A stretch of DNA of 64,000 nucleotides from Reyranella sp. CPCC 100927 (GTDB lineage Bacteria; Pseudomonadota; Alphaproteobacteria; Reyranellales; Reyranellaceae), in assembly GCF_007859315.1 (NCBI RefSeq), contig NZ_VOHA01000018.1:1-64000 (forward strand). Reading direction: 5' to 3'. The position numbers and the translations under genes are program-made. Position 1 is the stretch's first letter. The number at the start of each line of letters is the position of its first letter. This document shows, one piece after another, positions 38,806 through 48,900 of the stretch. The notes below the pieces were generated by a model. That model did not search any database, was not told where the DNA came from, and saw only the letters and a list, made by a program, of their open reading frames with translations.

Positions 38806-39960
38806 TTAGCGTGTCGGCCATGTCCATAGCGGTGGTTCGTCATCGACGATGATGGTCTCGCCCAGCTGCTTGTCCAGCACGATACGCCGCGCGTTGCGCT
38901 GGCCGTCGAGTTCGCTTACCAGCGGCTGGGCATGCGAGACGACGATGACCTGCGTGCGTCGCGCCGCCTGGATGATCAGCCGCGCCAGCGGCGCCAGGAG
39001 GTCGGGATGCAGGCTGGTCTCCGGTTCGTTCAGCACCATCAGTGCCGGCGGCCGCGGCGAGAGAAGTGCGGCGATCAGCAGCAGGTAGCGCAAGGTGCCG
39101 TCGGACAGCTCCGCCGCCTTCAGCGGGCGCAGCAGGCCGCGCTGGTGCATCTCGAGCTCGAAGTAACCATCGACGGCGGCGACCTCGACCGCGGCACCGG
39201 GAAAGGCATCGGCGATTGCCGCGTCGAGCGCTTCGGCATCGCCGGTCTCGCGGATGGTCTGCACCGCGGCCGCCAGATCGGTGCCATCACCGCTCAGCAC
39301 CGGCGTGTAGGTGCCGACCTGGGGTCGCCGCGCCGGCGCCTCGTTGTCGCTGCGGAAATGGTCGTAGAAGCGCCAGTCGCGCATGCGCTCGCGCAGCACC
39401 AGCAGTTCCACTGCCTCGCGCGGATCGCTGCAGTGGGTCATCATGCTGTCGAATGTCGCGAGGTTGGTGAAAACCTGGCGCCATTCGCCGCCGTCGTCGC
39501 GGATACGCACACCAGGCCCGTTGCGCACGGCGAAGGCGTTGGCGCGACCCAGCACCTCGCCGGTCCACACGCTCTCGGCCTTGATCACCGGATCGCGCGT
39601 GAACGCCGACCGGGACGGGATCGGCAGGCCGAGGTCGATGGCATAGCCGTAGTCCTCGCCCGAGAAACCCAGGCGCACGCTGATCGGGTTCTTGCGCACG
39701 GTGCCCTGCACCGGCTGCTCGCCGCGCTTCATCGCGCGCGAGAAGGATTCCGGCCCCGCCCACAGGGTGGACGGCAGGCCGCCTTCCCGGGCCAGCGACT
39801 GCACCACCCTGCCCTGCGCCACGTCGGCCAGCAACCGCAGGGCGCGATAGAGGCTGGACTTGCCGCTGCCGTTGGCGCCGGTGACCACCGTCAGCGGCTC
39901 CAGCATCAGGCGCACGTCGCGCAGCGAGCGATACCCGGCAATGGCCAGACGCGTGATCAT
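38806..39960 (-). CDS. AAA family ATPase (RecF/AAA_21-like)
   Basis: A 384-residue ABC/SMC-type ATPase without a long coiled coil. Walker A is TGANGSGKSSLYRAL (about residue 32), the signature-like LSDGTLRYLLL is about residue 290, Walker B is LMVLNEPETSLHPDL, and the switch His is in VIVVSHAQPL. The family includes DNA-repair and defence-related ATPases, but no nuclease, TOPRIM or toxin partner is next to it, so no role can be given. It is flanked by class E repeats on both sides. Confidence 0.85.
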   Translation of the reverse strand: MITRLAIAGYRSLRDVRLMLEPLTVVTGANGSGKSSLYRALRLLADVAQGRVVQSLAREGGLPSTLWAGPESFSRAMKRGEQPVQGTVRKNPISVRLGFSGEDYGYAIDLGLPIPSRSAFTRDPVIKAESVWTGEVLGRANAFAVRNGPGVRIRDDGGEWRQVFTNLATFDSMMTHCSDPREAVELLVLRERMRDWRFYDHFRSDNEAPARRPQVGTYTPVLSGDGTDLAAAVQTIRETGDAEALDAAIADAFPGAAVEVAAVDGYFELEMHQRGLLRPLKAAELSDGTLRYLLLIAALLSPRPPALMVLNEPETSLHPDLLAPLARLIIQAARRTQVIVVSHAQPLVSELDGQRNARRIVLDKQLGETIIVDDEPPLWTWPTR

Positions 39961-39978
39961 GGGATGCTCGGACTAAAT

Positions 39979-40174
39979 CCTCCTCCCCAGCTTTGCTGGA
40001 GAGGTGCCCCGATACGACGTTTCGACGCCAAGCGTCGAAACGTCGGTGGGAGGAGGGGAGCCGACGCGGTCTTAATTACTGAAACCACGTCGGCTCCCCC
40101 TCCGGCTCAGGTACTTCGACGCAAAGCGTCGAAGTACCGAAACGGCCACCTCCCCCACTGCGTGGGGGAGGGTT
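39979..40174. repeat. Composite palindromic repeat, class E copy 3, with two inner stem-loops
   Basis: The outer parts CCTCCTCCCCAGCTTTGCTG and CACCTCCCCCACTGCGTGGGGGAGG frame an inner inverted pair (GAGGGGAGCCGACGCGGT against ACCACGTCGGCTCCCCCTC). Two extra stem-loops are inserted: CGACGTTTCGACGC-CAA-GCGTCGAAACGTCG (40015-40045, 14-bp stem) and GGTACTTCGACGC-AAA-GCGTCGAAGTACC (40110-40138, 13-bp stem). The two share only TTCGACGC and its complement; the other stem bases differ on both sides and still pair. Confidence 0.8.
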
Positions 40175-41261
40175 ACGCCTTCGCGTTCAAACCCTCGATG
40201 GCCTGGCGCACGGTCTGGTGGCCGCGGAACAGGATCATCTCCTTCCACTCGTCGGTGTCGGGATAGAACTGCTTGCGCATGGCGGCGCGGATCGGCTTGG
40301 CCTCGGCGCCCAGCGGATCACCGTACTTGTGCAGCCAATGATCGCCGCGAAAGGCGCGGCGGCCGCTTTCGCGGTCGTAGGTGCCGAACTCCAAGGTGGC
40401 CATCGTCACGCGGGCATTGGGCAAGGCGCGGTTGTAGCCATAGTGGCCCAGGCCGTCGCGGGCCTGCGAGGATGTCTGGCCGCGCTTGGACTCCGTCACC
40501 GACTCGCCCCAGAACGCGCGCACGCGCTGGGAGCCGCCGGTATCCGGGTCATAGTGCGTGATCAGCTCGCCATAGCCGAACGGGCCCAGGCCGGTGTGAA
40601 AATCGATCACGGCAATGTCGCTGCGGCGCGCCAGGTGGCGCTCGATGATGGCGTGCGTCGTGCGGTTCGACCACGACGGACCACCGCCGCCGAAGAAGAA
40701 GCCGTCGGCGTGGGTGTACTGCCCGCCCGACATGGCGCGGTTGAAGTCGACGTCGCCGACCTGGGTGCGGTAGGCCCTGAGCCTGGCTTCGGCGGCTTCG
40801 AACGCCGGCCCGCTCAGCGCCGACGGCACCAGAGCGTCGGCGATCTCGAGGTAGCCCGGATTGTCGGGATAGGGTTTGCCGTGATCGACATAGTTGCGGT
40901 TAAGGTCGTTGCCCTCCTCTGTCACCCGGCGCAGCCAGGCGAAGCCGTAGGGATTGATGGCGTGGATGAAGAGCGCCGCGGTGTCGCGCCGCAAAGCCGC
41001 CACGCCCTTGCGGGCCAACCAGTCGACCTGGAAGCCCGAGCCGCAGAAGCCCTCGACGCCGTGAGTGGACGAGACCGCCACCACCACCTTGCTGGCATCG
41101 TCCGGCCCCAGCCACGCCACGTCGGTCGACAGCGCCTCGCCGCCCGGCCCGCGCGCCGCGGTGTCGTAGCGGGACATCGTGGCACCGGCGATGCGGGCGG
41201 CGGCGAGGAACTTCTCGCGCGCCTCGCTGTAGTCGGCGGCAAAGGTTGGGTATGCGGACAT
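40173..41261 (-). CDS. DUF2817 (M14-like) metallopeptidase
   Basis: A 362-residue protein of the DUF2817 family, which belongs with zinc carboxypeptidases (M14). Candidate zinc ligands are in SSTHGVEGFCGSGFQ (His, Glu; about residue 68) and IDFHTGLGPFGYGEL (His); EGNDLNRNYVDH is the substrate-binding RNxN-like motif. No signal peptide is evident. Start at ATG 41261, because the 31 codons before it lack the family pattern. The gene stands alone next to the 530-base gap. Confidence 0.88.
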   Translation of the reverse strand: MSAYPTFAADYSEAREKFLAAARIAGATMSRYDTAARGPGGEALSTDVAWLGPDDASKVVVAVSSTHGVEGFCGSGFQVDWLARKGVAALRRDTAALFIHAINPYGFAWLRRVTEEGNDLNRNYVDHGKPYPDNPGYLEIADALVPSALSGPAFEAAEARLRAYRTQVGDVDFNRAMSGGQYTHADGFFFGGGGPSWSNRTTHAIIERHLARRSDIAVIDFHTGLGPFGYGELITHYDPDTGGSQRVRAFWGESVTESKRGQTSSQARDGLGHYGYNRALPNARVTMATLEFGTYDRESGRRAFRGDHWLHKYGDPLGAEAKPIRAAMRKQFYPDTDEWKEMILFRGHQTVRQAIEGLNAKA

Positions 41262-41791
41262 CGACAAACTCCGGTGGCGGGGCCTGGGCCCGAGACTAGG
41301 ACGGCCGGGCGGCGCGAAGAAGAGCCGCCGGCGAGGAGACCCGACATGCAGCACGCCGCCACGCGCATTGGCAGAAAGGGCAGATACGGCCAGAAAGTCG
41401 ATTTATAATTTGATTACAAGGTCTTGGACGATATTGCTCGGCGCGGCCAGGTGGCGGCAGAAAGAGGCTCGTAAAGGCCAGAAAGTCATGCGCTCACGGT
41501 GGCACCTGATATGGATGTGCAAGGCGACGGCACCCGTGGATCGCGCCCGCCAGATCGGTGTGTCCTCCTGCGAGGCATATATATTGTTCTCGTTCCCGAA
41601 ACAACCGGAACGAAACAAAACATTTCAGATGAGTCCGGGTGCCGCCGCACCGGATCCAATCAGATTTCTGAGATGTGCCACGGAAGGCATGCACGAAGCT
41701 CCGCGCAGAGGCTGGCGACCGCTTTGCGAATAGGCAGCGCCCATTGTCTCGATGGCAGAGTTACTTCGCTAACCCTGCCGGCGTATCGGCC
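41262..41791. other. 530-base gap without a recognisable gene
   Basis: Short frames exist on both strands, but none has a recognisable motif or a ribosome binding site, and base composition drops to AT-richer stretches (41400-41420, 41575-41640). The 12-mer GGCCAGAAAGTC occurs twice, at 41388-41399 and 41476-41487, each preceded by GGCAGAAAG, so a block of about 30 bases has been duplicated 88 bases apart. It may be decayed DNA; no terminator with a T-run was seen for the HlyD gene ending at 41792. Confidence 0.5.
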
Positions 41792-43168
41792 CTACTGCTC
41801 GCGGAAGGCGCGCACGAAGCTGTCGCGCAAGGGCTGCAGCAGGTACTCGAAGAAGGTGCGCTCGCCGACCAGGATGACGCCCTCGACCGGCATGCCGGGC
41901 GTCAGATGGACGCCGTTGAGGCGCGCCAGCTCTTTTTCGTCGAACACGATATGCGCGCGGTAGTAGGACCGTTGCGTCCTCTCTTCGAGCACCGCATCGG
42001 CGGACACGAACGTGACCTTGCCGCTGATGAAGGGCACCAGGCGCTGCTTGAAGGCCGGCAGCCGGATCTCGGCCGACAGGCCGCTGTGGACGACGTCGAT
42101 GTCGCCCGGCCCGACCTGGACCTCGGCCACGAGGCGATCATCCACCGGCACGATATCGAGGATCGCGTCGCCCGGCTTGACGACACCACCGACCGTGAGG
42201 ATGCGCGAGTTCAGCACCGCGCCGGCGACCGGCGCGACGATCTCGCGGCGCACGGCGATGTCAGCAGCCTGCTTCTCGCGCTCTTGCGCGTCGATCACCT
42301 TCTGCCGCACGTCCGTGAGTTCGCCGGAGACATCCTGTGTCTGCTGATCACGCAGCGATCTCATCTGCGCCAGGTTCTCGGCGATGCTCGCCTGACTGCG
42401 CTTGACCTGCGATTCGAGGTCGCTGCGATTGCCGATCAGCGACGCTTCCTGCCGCTGCAAGCCCAGCAGGCGCGCCTTCTTCTCGAGCCCCAGCCGCACG
42501 ACTTCGGCAACGATGACGATCTCGCTGCGCAGCAGCGTGATCTGTTCGTCATGCGACTTCATCTGCGATTCGGCGCTCGTGATCGTGGCGTTGAGCTGTA
42601 CGATTTTCTCGGCAATGACGCGCATCTGGCTGTCGAGCGCGGTGCGCCGGCTGATGAACAGGGCCGTCTGCGCAGCGATCGCGTCGGCAACGCGCGGATC
42701 CTGTTTGGCCTCGATGATCTCAGGTGGCCAAGCGATCTCGCGCAGCCCGGCGAACTCGCTGTTCAGGCGAGCGTACTGCGCCATCAAGGTGACGCGCTGC
42801 GACTTGGCCGATGCGTGCTGCGCCATGCTGGCGACATCGTCGAGACGGGCCAGGACCTGTCCCGCCGTCACCTTGTCACCGTCGCGCACGAGGATCTCGC
42901 GCACGATGCCGCCCTCCAGATGCTGCACGGTGCGACGGCTGCCTTCGACCTTGATGACCCCCGGCGCCAGAGCAGCCGACGACAGCGGCGCAACCACGCC
43001 CCACACGCCGAACGTGCCGCAGAACAGCGCGATGGCGAGCAGGCCGATCGCCATCGGCACGAAAATGCGCGGGCCGTCCCTGAAACCGACCTTCGTCTTG
43101 GTCGGCGCCGGCGGCCTGACGGGCAGATAGTCCGTGATCGGGATGACGGATTGGGTTCGCGGAGTCAT
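41792..43168 (-). CDS. Type I secretion periplasmic adaptor (HlyD/PrtE-like)
   Basis: A 458-residue membrane fusion protein for a type I secretion system. A cytoplasmic N-tail (about 40 residues) leads to one transmembrane helix (GLLAIALFCGTFGVWGVVA), then the barrel-sandwich strand GVIKVEGSRRTVQHLEGGIV (residues about 75-95), long coiled-coil segments (about 130-310), the second lipoyl half, and the C-terminal PGMPVEGVILVGERTFFEYL typical of HlyD/PrtE proteins. Its ATG overlaps the TGA of the ABC exporter gene (43165-43168). With that exporter and an outer-membrane TolC homologue (not in the window) it would export the RTX protein encoded upstream. Confidence 0.94.
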   Translation of the reverse strand: MTPRTQSVIPITDYLPVRPPAPTKTKVGFRDGPRIFVPMAIGLLAIALFCGTFGVWGVVAPLSSAALAPGVIKVEGSRRTVQHLEGGIVREILVRDGDKVTAGQVLARLDDVASMAQHASAKSQRVTLMAQYARLNSEFAGLREIAWPPEIIEAKQDPRVADAIAAQTALFISRRTALDSQMRVIAEKIVQLNATITSAESQMKSHDEQITLLRSEIVIVAEVVRLGLEKKARLLGLQRQEASLIGNRSDLESQVKRSQASIAENLAQMRSLRDQQTQDVSGELTDVRQKVIDAQEREKQAADIAVRREIVAPVAGAVLNSRILTVGGVVKPGDAILDIVPVDDRLVAEVQVGPGDIDVVHSGLSAEIRLPAFKQRLVPFISGKVTFVSADAVLEERTQRSYYRAHIVFDEKELARLNGVHLTPGMPVEGVILVGERTFFEYLLQPLRDSFVRAFREQ

Positions 43169-44940
43169 GACACGCCTTGTCCCAGCCGCCCGACGAAAGC
43201 GTTGCTGTTGTCGGCGGCAGCCGCCGCGGCCGCAGCCGGCGTTTGCATCACCGGTTTGATCAGCCGCTTCAACACGTCATCGCGCGGCCCGAGCACGTCG
43301 ATCGCGCCATCGCGCAACACCATCACCTTGTCGACCGCATGCACGATGGCGGGGCGGTGCGTGATCAGGATCACGGTGCTCCGCATCGCCTTCAGTTGCT
43401 CCAGAGCGCGGATCAGCGACTGCTCGCCGTCGGTGTCCATATTGGCGTTGGGTTCGTCGAGCACGATGAACTTGGGCTTGCCGAACAGCGCCCGCGCCAG
43501 GCCGATGAGCTGCCGCTGGCCGCCGGACAACATGGCGCCGCCCTCGCCGATCTCAGTCTTGTAGCCTGCCGGCAGCTTCAGGATCATCTCGTGACAGCCG
43601 GCGAGCTGGGCCGCGGCGATCACGTCGTTCGGGTCGGCATTGTCGAGCCGCGCGATGTTGGTGAAGACGGAGCCGTCGAACAGCTCGACGTCCTGCGGCA
43701 GGTAGCCGAGATGCCGGCCGAGATCCTCGCGCGGCCACCCGAACATGCTTGCGCCGTCGAGGCGAACCGAGCCGACCGTCGGCTCCAGCGCGCCGATGAC
43801 CAGGCGCACCAGCGTCGTCTTGCCCGCGGCCGACGGTCCGAGCAGGGCCAGTGACTCACCGGGTTCGAGGCTGAACGACACGCTCTTGATCATCGAGACC
43901 CGGCTGCCGGGGAACGTGTAGTTCAAGCGGTCGACCGCCAGCCGCCCCTTCGGCTCCGGCAACGGAATGCCCGCTGGACGCAGGCGCGGCTGGGACAGGT
44001 GGGCATTCAGGCGTTGATAGGACTGGCGGGCGGATACCACCTGCCGCCACGTGCCGATCATCTGCTCGACCGGCTGCAACGCGCGGCCCATGATGATGGA
44101 CGACGCCACCATCGCACCGCCTGTGATCTCGTTCTGCAGGGCCAGGAAGGCGCCGACACCCAGGCAGGCAACCTGAATGGCCACCCGCACGAATTTGCTC
44201 AGGGCCAGCACGACGCCGGTGGTGTCCGATGCCTTGAGCTGGTCGGCGGCCACCCGCGCACCCTGCTCTTCCCAACGGCGGCGCACGGCCGATGCCATGC
44301 CCATGCTGTCGATGACCTCGGCATTGCGCGACACCGCCTCGGTGTGGCGGCTCAGGCTCATCGAGTCGGCGTTGGCGCGCTTCAGATACTTGGCAGTCAA
44401 CGCGTTGTTGAGCAGTGTGACGCCAAACAGCAGAGCCGAGCCACACAACGCGATCCAGCCGATCAGGGGGTGGAACATGAAACACAGGCCGAGATACAGC
44501 GGCACCCACGGAATGTCGTAGACCGACATCATGGCCGGGCTGCCGAGGAAGTTGCGCCATGTCGAGAGGTCGCGCAGGCCTTCCATGGTGTAGCGGCTAC
44601 CCCGGAGTTGCGCTTCCAGTCCGCGTTCGAAGGTTTCCGGTCCGACCGCCTGCTCGAGCCAGGCACTGGTGCGGCTCATGACGACCGTACGGACGCCGTC
44701 GAGCACGCCCTGAAAGCCCAGCGCCAGCGCCACGATCAGGCTGAGGTAGAGCAGCGTATCGACGCTGCGCGACGCCAGGACGCGATCGTAGAGTTGCATC
44801 ATGTACAGCGACGTCGTCAGCGTCAGCACGTTGACGAACAGGCTGAAGACCCCGACACCGGCAAGGTGACGGTGACTGTAGCGCAGCGCGCGCTGCAGCA
44901 CCGTCGAGTCTTGCTCTGCCTGATTTGACCGGCCGAACAT
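43165..44940 (-). CDS. Type I secretion ABC transporter (PrtD-like permease/ATPase)
   Basis: A 591-residue fused permease/ATPase. The membrane domain (about 25-310) begins GVFSLFVNVLTLTTSLYMMQLYDRVL, typical of PrtD/LapB-type exporters without the C39-like domain. The ATPase has Walker A LLGPSAAGKTTL (about residue 365), signature LSGGQRQLIGLARAL, Walker B FIVLDEPNANMD and switch His ITHRPAIV. A run of Ala (AAAAAAAA) sits near the C-terminus. It is coupled to the HlyD-like gene and lies downstream of the HlyC-like and RTX genes on the same strand, making the export machinery of that cassette. Confidence 0.95.
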   Translation of the reverse strand: MFGRSNQAEQDSTVLQRALRYSHRHLAGVGVFSLFVNVLTLTTSLYMMQLYDRVLASRSVDTLLYLSLIVALALGFQGVLDGVRTVVMSRTSAWLEQAVGPETFERGLEAQLRGSRYTMEGLRDLSTWRNFLGSPAMMSVYDIPWVPLYLGLCFMFHPLIGWIALCGSALLFGVTLLNNALTAKYLKRANADSMSLSRHTEAVSRNAEVIDSMGMASAVRRRWEEQGARVAADQLKASDTTGVVLALSKFVRVAIQVACLGVGAFLALQNEITGGAMVASSIIMGRALQPVEQMIGTWRQVVSARQSYQRLNAHLSQPRLRPAGIPLPEPKGRLAVDRLNYTFPGSRVSMIKSVSFSLEPGESLALLGPSAAGKTTLVRLVIGALEPTVGSVRLDGASMFGWPREDLGRHLGYLPQDVELFDGSVFTNIARLDNADPNDVIAAAQLAGCHEMILKLPAGYKTEIGEGGAMLSGGQRQLIGLARALFGKPKFIVLDEPNANMDTDGEQSLIRALEQLKAMRSTVILITHRPAIVHAVDKVMVLRDGAIDVLGPRDDVLKRLIKPVMQTPAAAAAAAADNSNAFVGRLGQGVS

Positions 44941-45145
44941 GCTCTTATCGCCTGACAGGTCCGAGAAACGCCCTGCAGCTTGTGTCTATGCACATGGCAT
45001 GACGGCCGGTCATTTTCTTCCCCCCAACTTTCCGTAAAGCCTCTCGCGTCAGCGCCATGCAAACGAACGCCGCGCGCCCCATCTTTTTTGCTTCCGCAGT
45101 CCGTTTTGTTGTTTATTCGCCAGATCGTTTGTTTCTTCACGATGC

Positions 45146-45709
45146 TTACGACGGCGCTGCCCCACCATACGTCCTGATCGTCACCTTGCCGTCCTTGCCG
45201 CGCACGCGCATCTTGACCAGCCGATCCTTGAAATCCTTGGCCGCGAGCTGATCGAGGAACGTCGGGATGGCGCGACGATCGCCGGCCGCGGCCATGATCC
45301 AGACGTTCTCGCCCGACGTCCAATCGGCCGGACGGAGCTTCGGCGCCTCGGTCTGCGTGTCGGAAAGCGTCTTGTCGAGGCGATCCGAAACGCGCGCCCA
45401 GAGCACTACGGCAACAGGCATTAGCCTGCTCGCTGACGTGCCCGCTTCGCCGACACGCGAGGCGGGCACGGCGGCGTGGGCCACGCCGTACTGGCGAACC
45501 ACAAGGGGCGGGATCACCAGCCACTCGAGGTCGGCAAGCGTCGCGTTGCGGAAACCCTTGTCGCGCATCAGCACGGCCACAACCTGAGCAAATGACTCCG
45601 CGAAAACGTTCCGGGAAGCGCCCTTCGGGCTGTCGGTCGCGCTCGCGAGGGTGGAGCGTTGTCCGACCGACCCGTTCGTGCCGGCACTCGTCATTGATTG
45701 GTTCAGCAT
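45146..45709 (-). CDS. HlyC-like toxin-activating acyltransferase, probably catalytically degenerate
   Basis: A 187-residue protein resembling the HlyC/RtxC acyltransferases that attach fatty acyl groups to lysines of RTX toxins: FAESFAQVVAVLMRDKGF, DLEWLVIPPLVVRQYGV, LWARVSDRLDKTL, WTSGENVWIMAAAGD and KDRLVKMRVRGKDGKVTI. By my alignment with E. coli HlyC, the catalytic His23 corresponds to Phe (KGFRNA against PLHRNW) and Asp92 to Ala (VWIMAAAGD against WFIDW). If right, it may be inactive or act as a chaperone. Start at ATG 45709 with AGGAAGG before it; ATG 45721 is in frame. It sits between the RTX gene and the exporter. The flanking gaps (44941-45145, 45710-45918) show nothing notable. Confidence 0.68.
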   Translation of the reverse strand: MLNQSMTSAGTNGSVGQRSTLASATDSPKGASRNVFAESFAQVVAVLMRDKGFRNATLADLEWLVIPPLVVRQYGVAHAAVPASRVGEAGTSASRLMPVAVVLWARVSDRLDKTLSDTQTEAPKLRPADWTSGENVWIMAAAGDRRAIPTFLDQLAAKDFKDRLVKMRVRGKDGKVTIRTYGGAAPS

Positions 45710-45918
45710 GACCTTCCTCATCTCGATGGGCCATGGCCCGCGACGTCAGCCGAGCCAGCGGACGTCGTGAATGGATGTGCGCTCATGGATTGGGATGAAT
45801 GAACACCGGAGTGACTGGTGAGCGCGCCGGCTGCGCGGTCGGGACGCGGGCCACGCGCCGACCGGCAGTCGGCCCCGACACCAACCTGCCTGCGCAGGTC
45901 AGTGCCGGATCGTAACGG

Positions 45919-48900
45919 TCAAAGCAGGAAATCGGTCTGCAGGAGCGGCGCCGCGTAGTTGTGCAGCCTGACTTCGAAGTCGGCCGCATTGCCGTTCGAA
46001 CCACCGACATTGGCCTGGACCAACGTGCCACCCTCGCTGTCGAGCGCGTAGCGGACCTGCCCGGCAGCCGTGAATGCCGCCGTGCCGATGAACGTGAAGT
46101 CCTGGTTGCCGCCGACACCCGCGTTGGCATCGATCGACACGAGATCGAAGACATCCTGGCCCCTGGCGAAATCGAGAACGACGTCTCGATTCCCAGTCCC
46201 GATACCCGAGTCACCGATTGCGTCGAACTCGAAGCGATCGCCGCCGGCACCGCCGAAGAGGACGTCGGCCCCTGCATTGCCGCGCAGAACGTCGGCACCG
46301 TCGAAGCCCAGCACAAGATCTGCGCCCGACCCGCCGACAAGGGACGGATTGTTGCCGATGGTGCCGGCGACCAGGTTGAAGGTCTGCGCGCCGAACTTCA
46401 TTGCTTCTATGCCGCCCAGGACGTCCATGCCGTCGGGGCCGGTTATAATCACGTACGAGCCCTTGGAGTAGAATTGATGGCTCGTAACCGGGCCCGAGAA
46501 GACGGCCGTATCGTTGCCGGAGCCGCCGTCGATCGTGTCGTTGCCCTCACCACCTTCGAGCAGGTCCTTGTCGCCCCGCCCAGAGAGTGTGTCGGCACCG
46601 GCGCCGCCCTTGAGCGTATCCCGACCGTTGGTACCGGTGAGATTCTGCGAGGGCTCGGGTTGATCACCGGGCTCGCCGGGCCCGGCGAACGCACCGTTGA
46701 CCACGTCCTGCGGCCGCAGCGCTCCGACCAGCGTGTCGCTGCCGCCATTGGAGGTGAAGTTGATGCTGTGCTCCGAGGTCAACCCTGCGATGTTGACGGT
46801 GTCATCGCCGCCGTTGCCGACCATGGTCACGGTGTTGGGCCGCAGGCTGGTGCCGGAGAAGTCGCCGACCACCGTGAAGGTGTCGCCTGCCGCCGTGCCT
46901 CCCGCGGCCGTGGGATCAACGCCGTTGATGCGGATTTCCTCGATTTCCCGCAATTCGGCGATGATGTTGGCGGCGCCCGTCCCGTTGCGCGTGACAACGA
47001 TTTCGGTGCCGGCATTGAAGCCCGCCGTGCTGTTGCCGGGAAGCGCATCCCACGCCGCCCGGGTATAGACGTAGTATTGCTCGGCGCCGGCGGTGCCATT
47101 GATGACGAAGATATCGCCCGCGGCGCCTTCCGTGCCGCCGTTGATGACGTCGCGTCCATCGGGTCCGGCGGCATTCCAGATGAAAGTATCGCTGCCGTCG
47201 TTGCCGTTGAGCGTGTCGTTGCCCGTACCGCCGATGATCGTGTCGTCACCGGCATTGCCGTTGACTGTATCGGCGCCGCCCAGGGCATCGATCGTGTCGT
47301 TGCCGGCCGTGCCGTTGTGTGTCTGGCCAGTGTTGTTGCCGGTGATCACATTGCCGGCCGTTGCCAGGAGGAAGTCGCTGATGTCGATGGCGGCGTTGTT
47401 GGATCCGTTGATGCGGATCGTTCCCTGCACCGCCGACGCAGGACCGTTCTCCCGGATCGTGATCAGCGTGTTGGCGGCACCGCCGATCGTCGACTCGAAC
47501 ACCCGGCTGGTAAAGTTCGCCGCCGTAACGCCAAGGCCGCGGAGATCGATCAGATCCTGGGTTGCCGCCGTGCCGCCCGCCGAGTCGAAGCTGTTGATGA
47601 CGTCGTCGCCAAAGCCGGTGGCATTGTACACGATGGTGTTGAAGCCGCCGCCGACGTCGACCAGGTCATTGCCGGCGCCGCCAATGATCGTGTCATTGTC
47701 GTCACCACCGTTGAGCGTGTCGACGCCCTCGCCGCCATCCAGCAGGTCGTTGCCGTCGAAACCGCTCAGCGTGTCGCTGCCGCCGGCGCCGAAGAGCTGG
47801 TTGGCCGCGTCGTTGCCCTGGATGACGTTGTTGAGCGTGTTGCCGGTGCCGTCGGTCGCCGTTCCCGTGAGATCAAGGTTTTCGACACCGGTGCCCAGCG
47901 TGTAGTTGATCGACGACACGACCCGGTCGATCCCGGTCGAGTCGGCCGCGGTCTCGTTCACGACATCGCCGGCATCATCGACGACGTAGACGTCGTTGTC
48001 GGCGCCGCCTGCCATGCTGTCGGCCCCAAGGCCGCCATCGAGCGTGTCAGCGCCGGCCAGTCCCACCAGCGTGTCGTTCAGATCACCGCCGGTGATGACG
48101 TTGCCGAGCGTGTTGCCGGTGCCGGCGAAGGCCGACGCGTCGATGCCTGTGTAGGTCAGGTTCTCGACGTTGGCCCCCAGGGTGTACGCCGCGAGTTCGG
48201 TCAGCACCTCATCGGTGCCGGTGCCGGCCCCGGCGGCCTCCACGATCACGTCGGCGATATCATCGACGACATAATCGTCATTGCCGGCGCCACCGACCAT
48301 CGTGTCGAGATCGGCACCGCCGTCCAGCGTGTCGTTGCCCGCGCCGCCGACCAGCAGGTCGTCGCCGTCACCGCCGTTGAGGGTGTCGTCGTCGTCGTGG
48401 CCGAACAGCAGGTCGTTGCCGGTGTTGCCGTTCAACGTATCCTCGCCGGTGGTCCCCACGAGAATGGTGTTCACCAGCGGCACCGTGGCGTCACGCGTGC
48501 CGTTGTCGTCCGTGCTCAAGGCATAGTCGTCGTCGAGCAGGTAGCCGTTGAACGTGGCGCCGTTGAAGTTCACGAACTCGACCGCTTCGCCCGCCGTGTC
48601 GAAGTGATCGTTGACGGTGACCTGCTGGCCGTTGAACTGGATCACCAGGTTGTCGTTGCCACCGCCAGTGGTGACTTCGAAGAAGTTGAGGGCGGTGAGC
48701 GTGGCCGGCGCAACGCCGGCGGTGATCGATATGCGATCGGTACCGCTGGTTTCTTGGATCGTGTCCGTCCCGTCGCCGGGAGAGAACGAGTAGGTGTCGT
48801 CCCCTGCCCCGCCGTTGAGCGTGTCGTTGCCGGTGCCGCCGACCAGGATGTCGTTGCCGCCCAGGCCGTTCAGCGTATCGTTGCCGCCAAGACCCAGGAT

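Noticed and set aside
38806-39960. Defence system based on the lone AAA ATPase
   Set aside because: OLD, Gabija or retron-like systems need a nuclease, TOPRIM domain or partner; flanking genes are an M81 and a DUF2817 peptidase.
41368-41733. Short frames on both strands in the 530-base gap
   Set aside because: No ribosome binding site, domain pattern or codon bias; the part includes a duplicated non-coding block.
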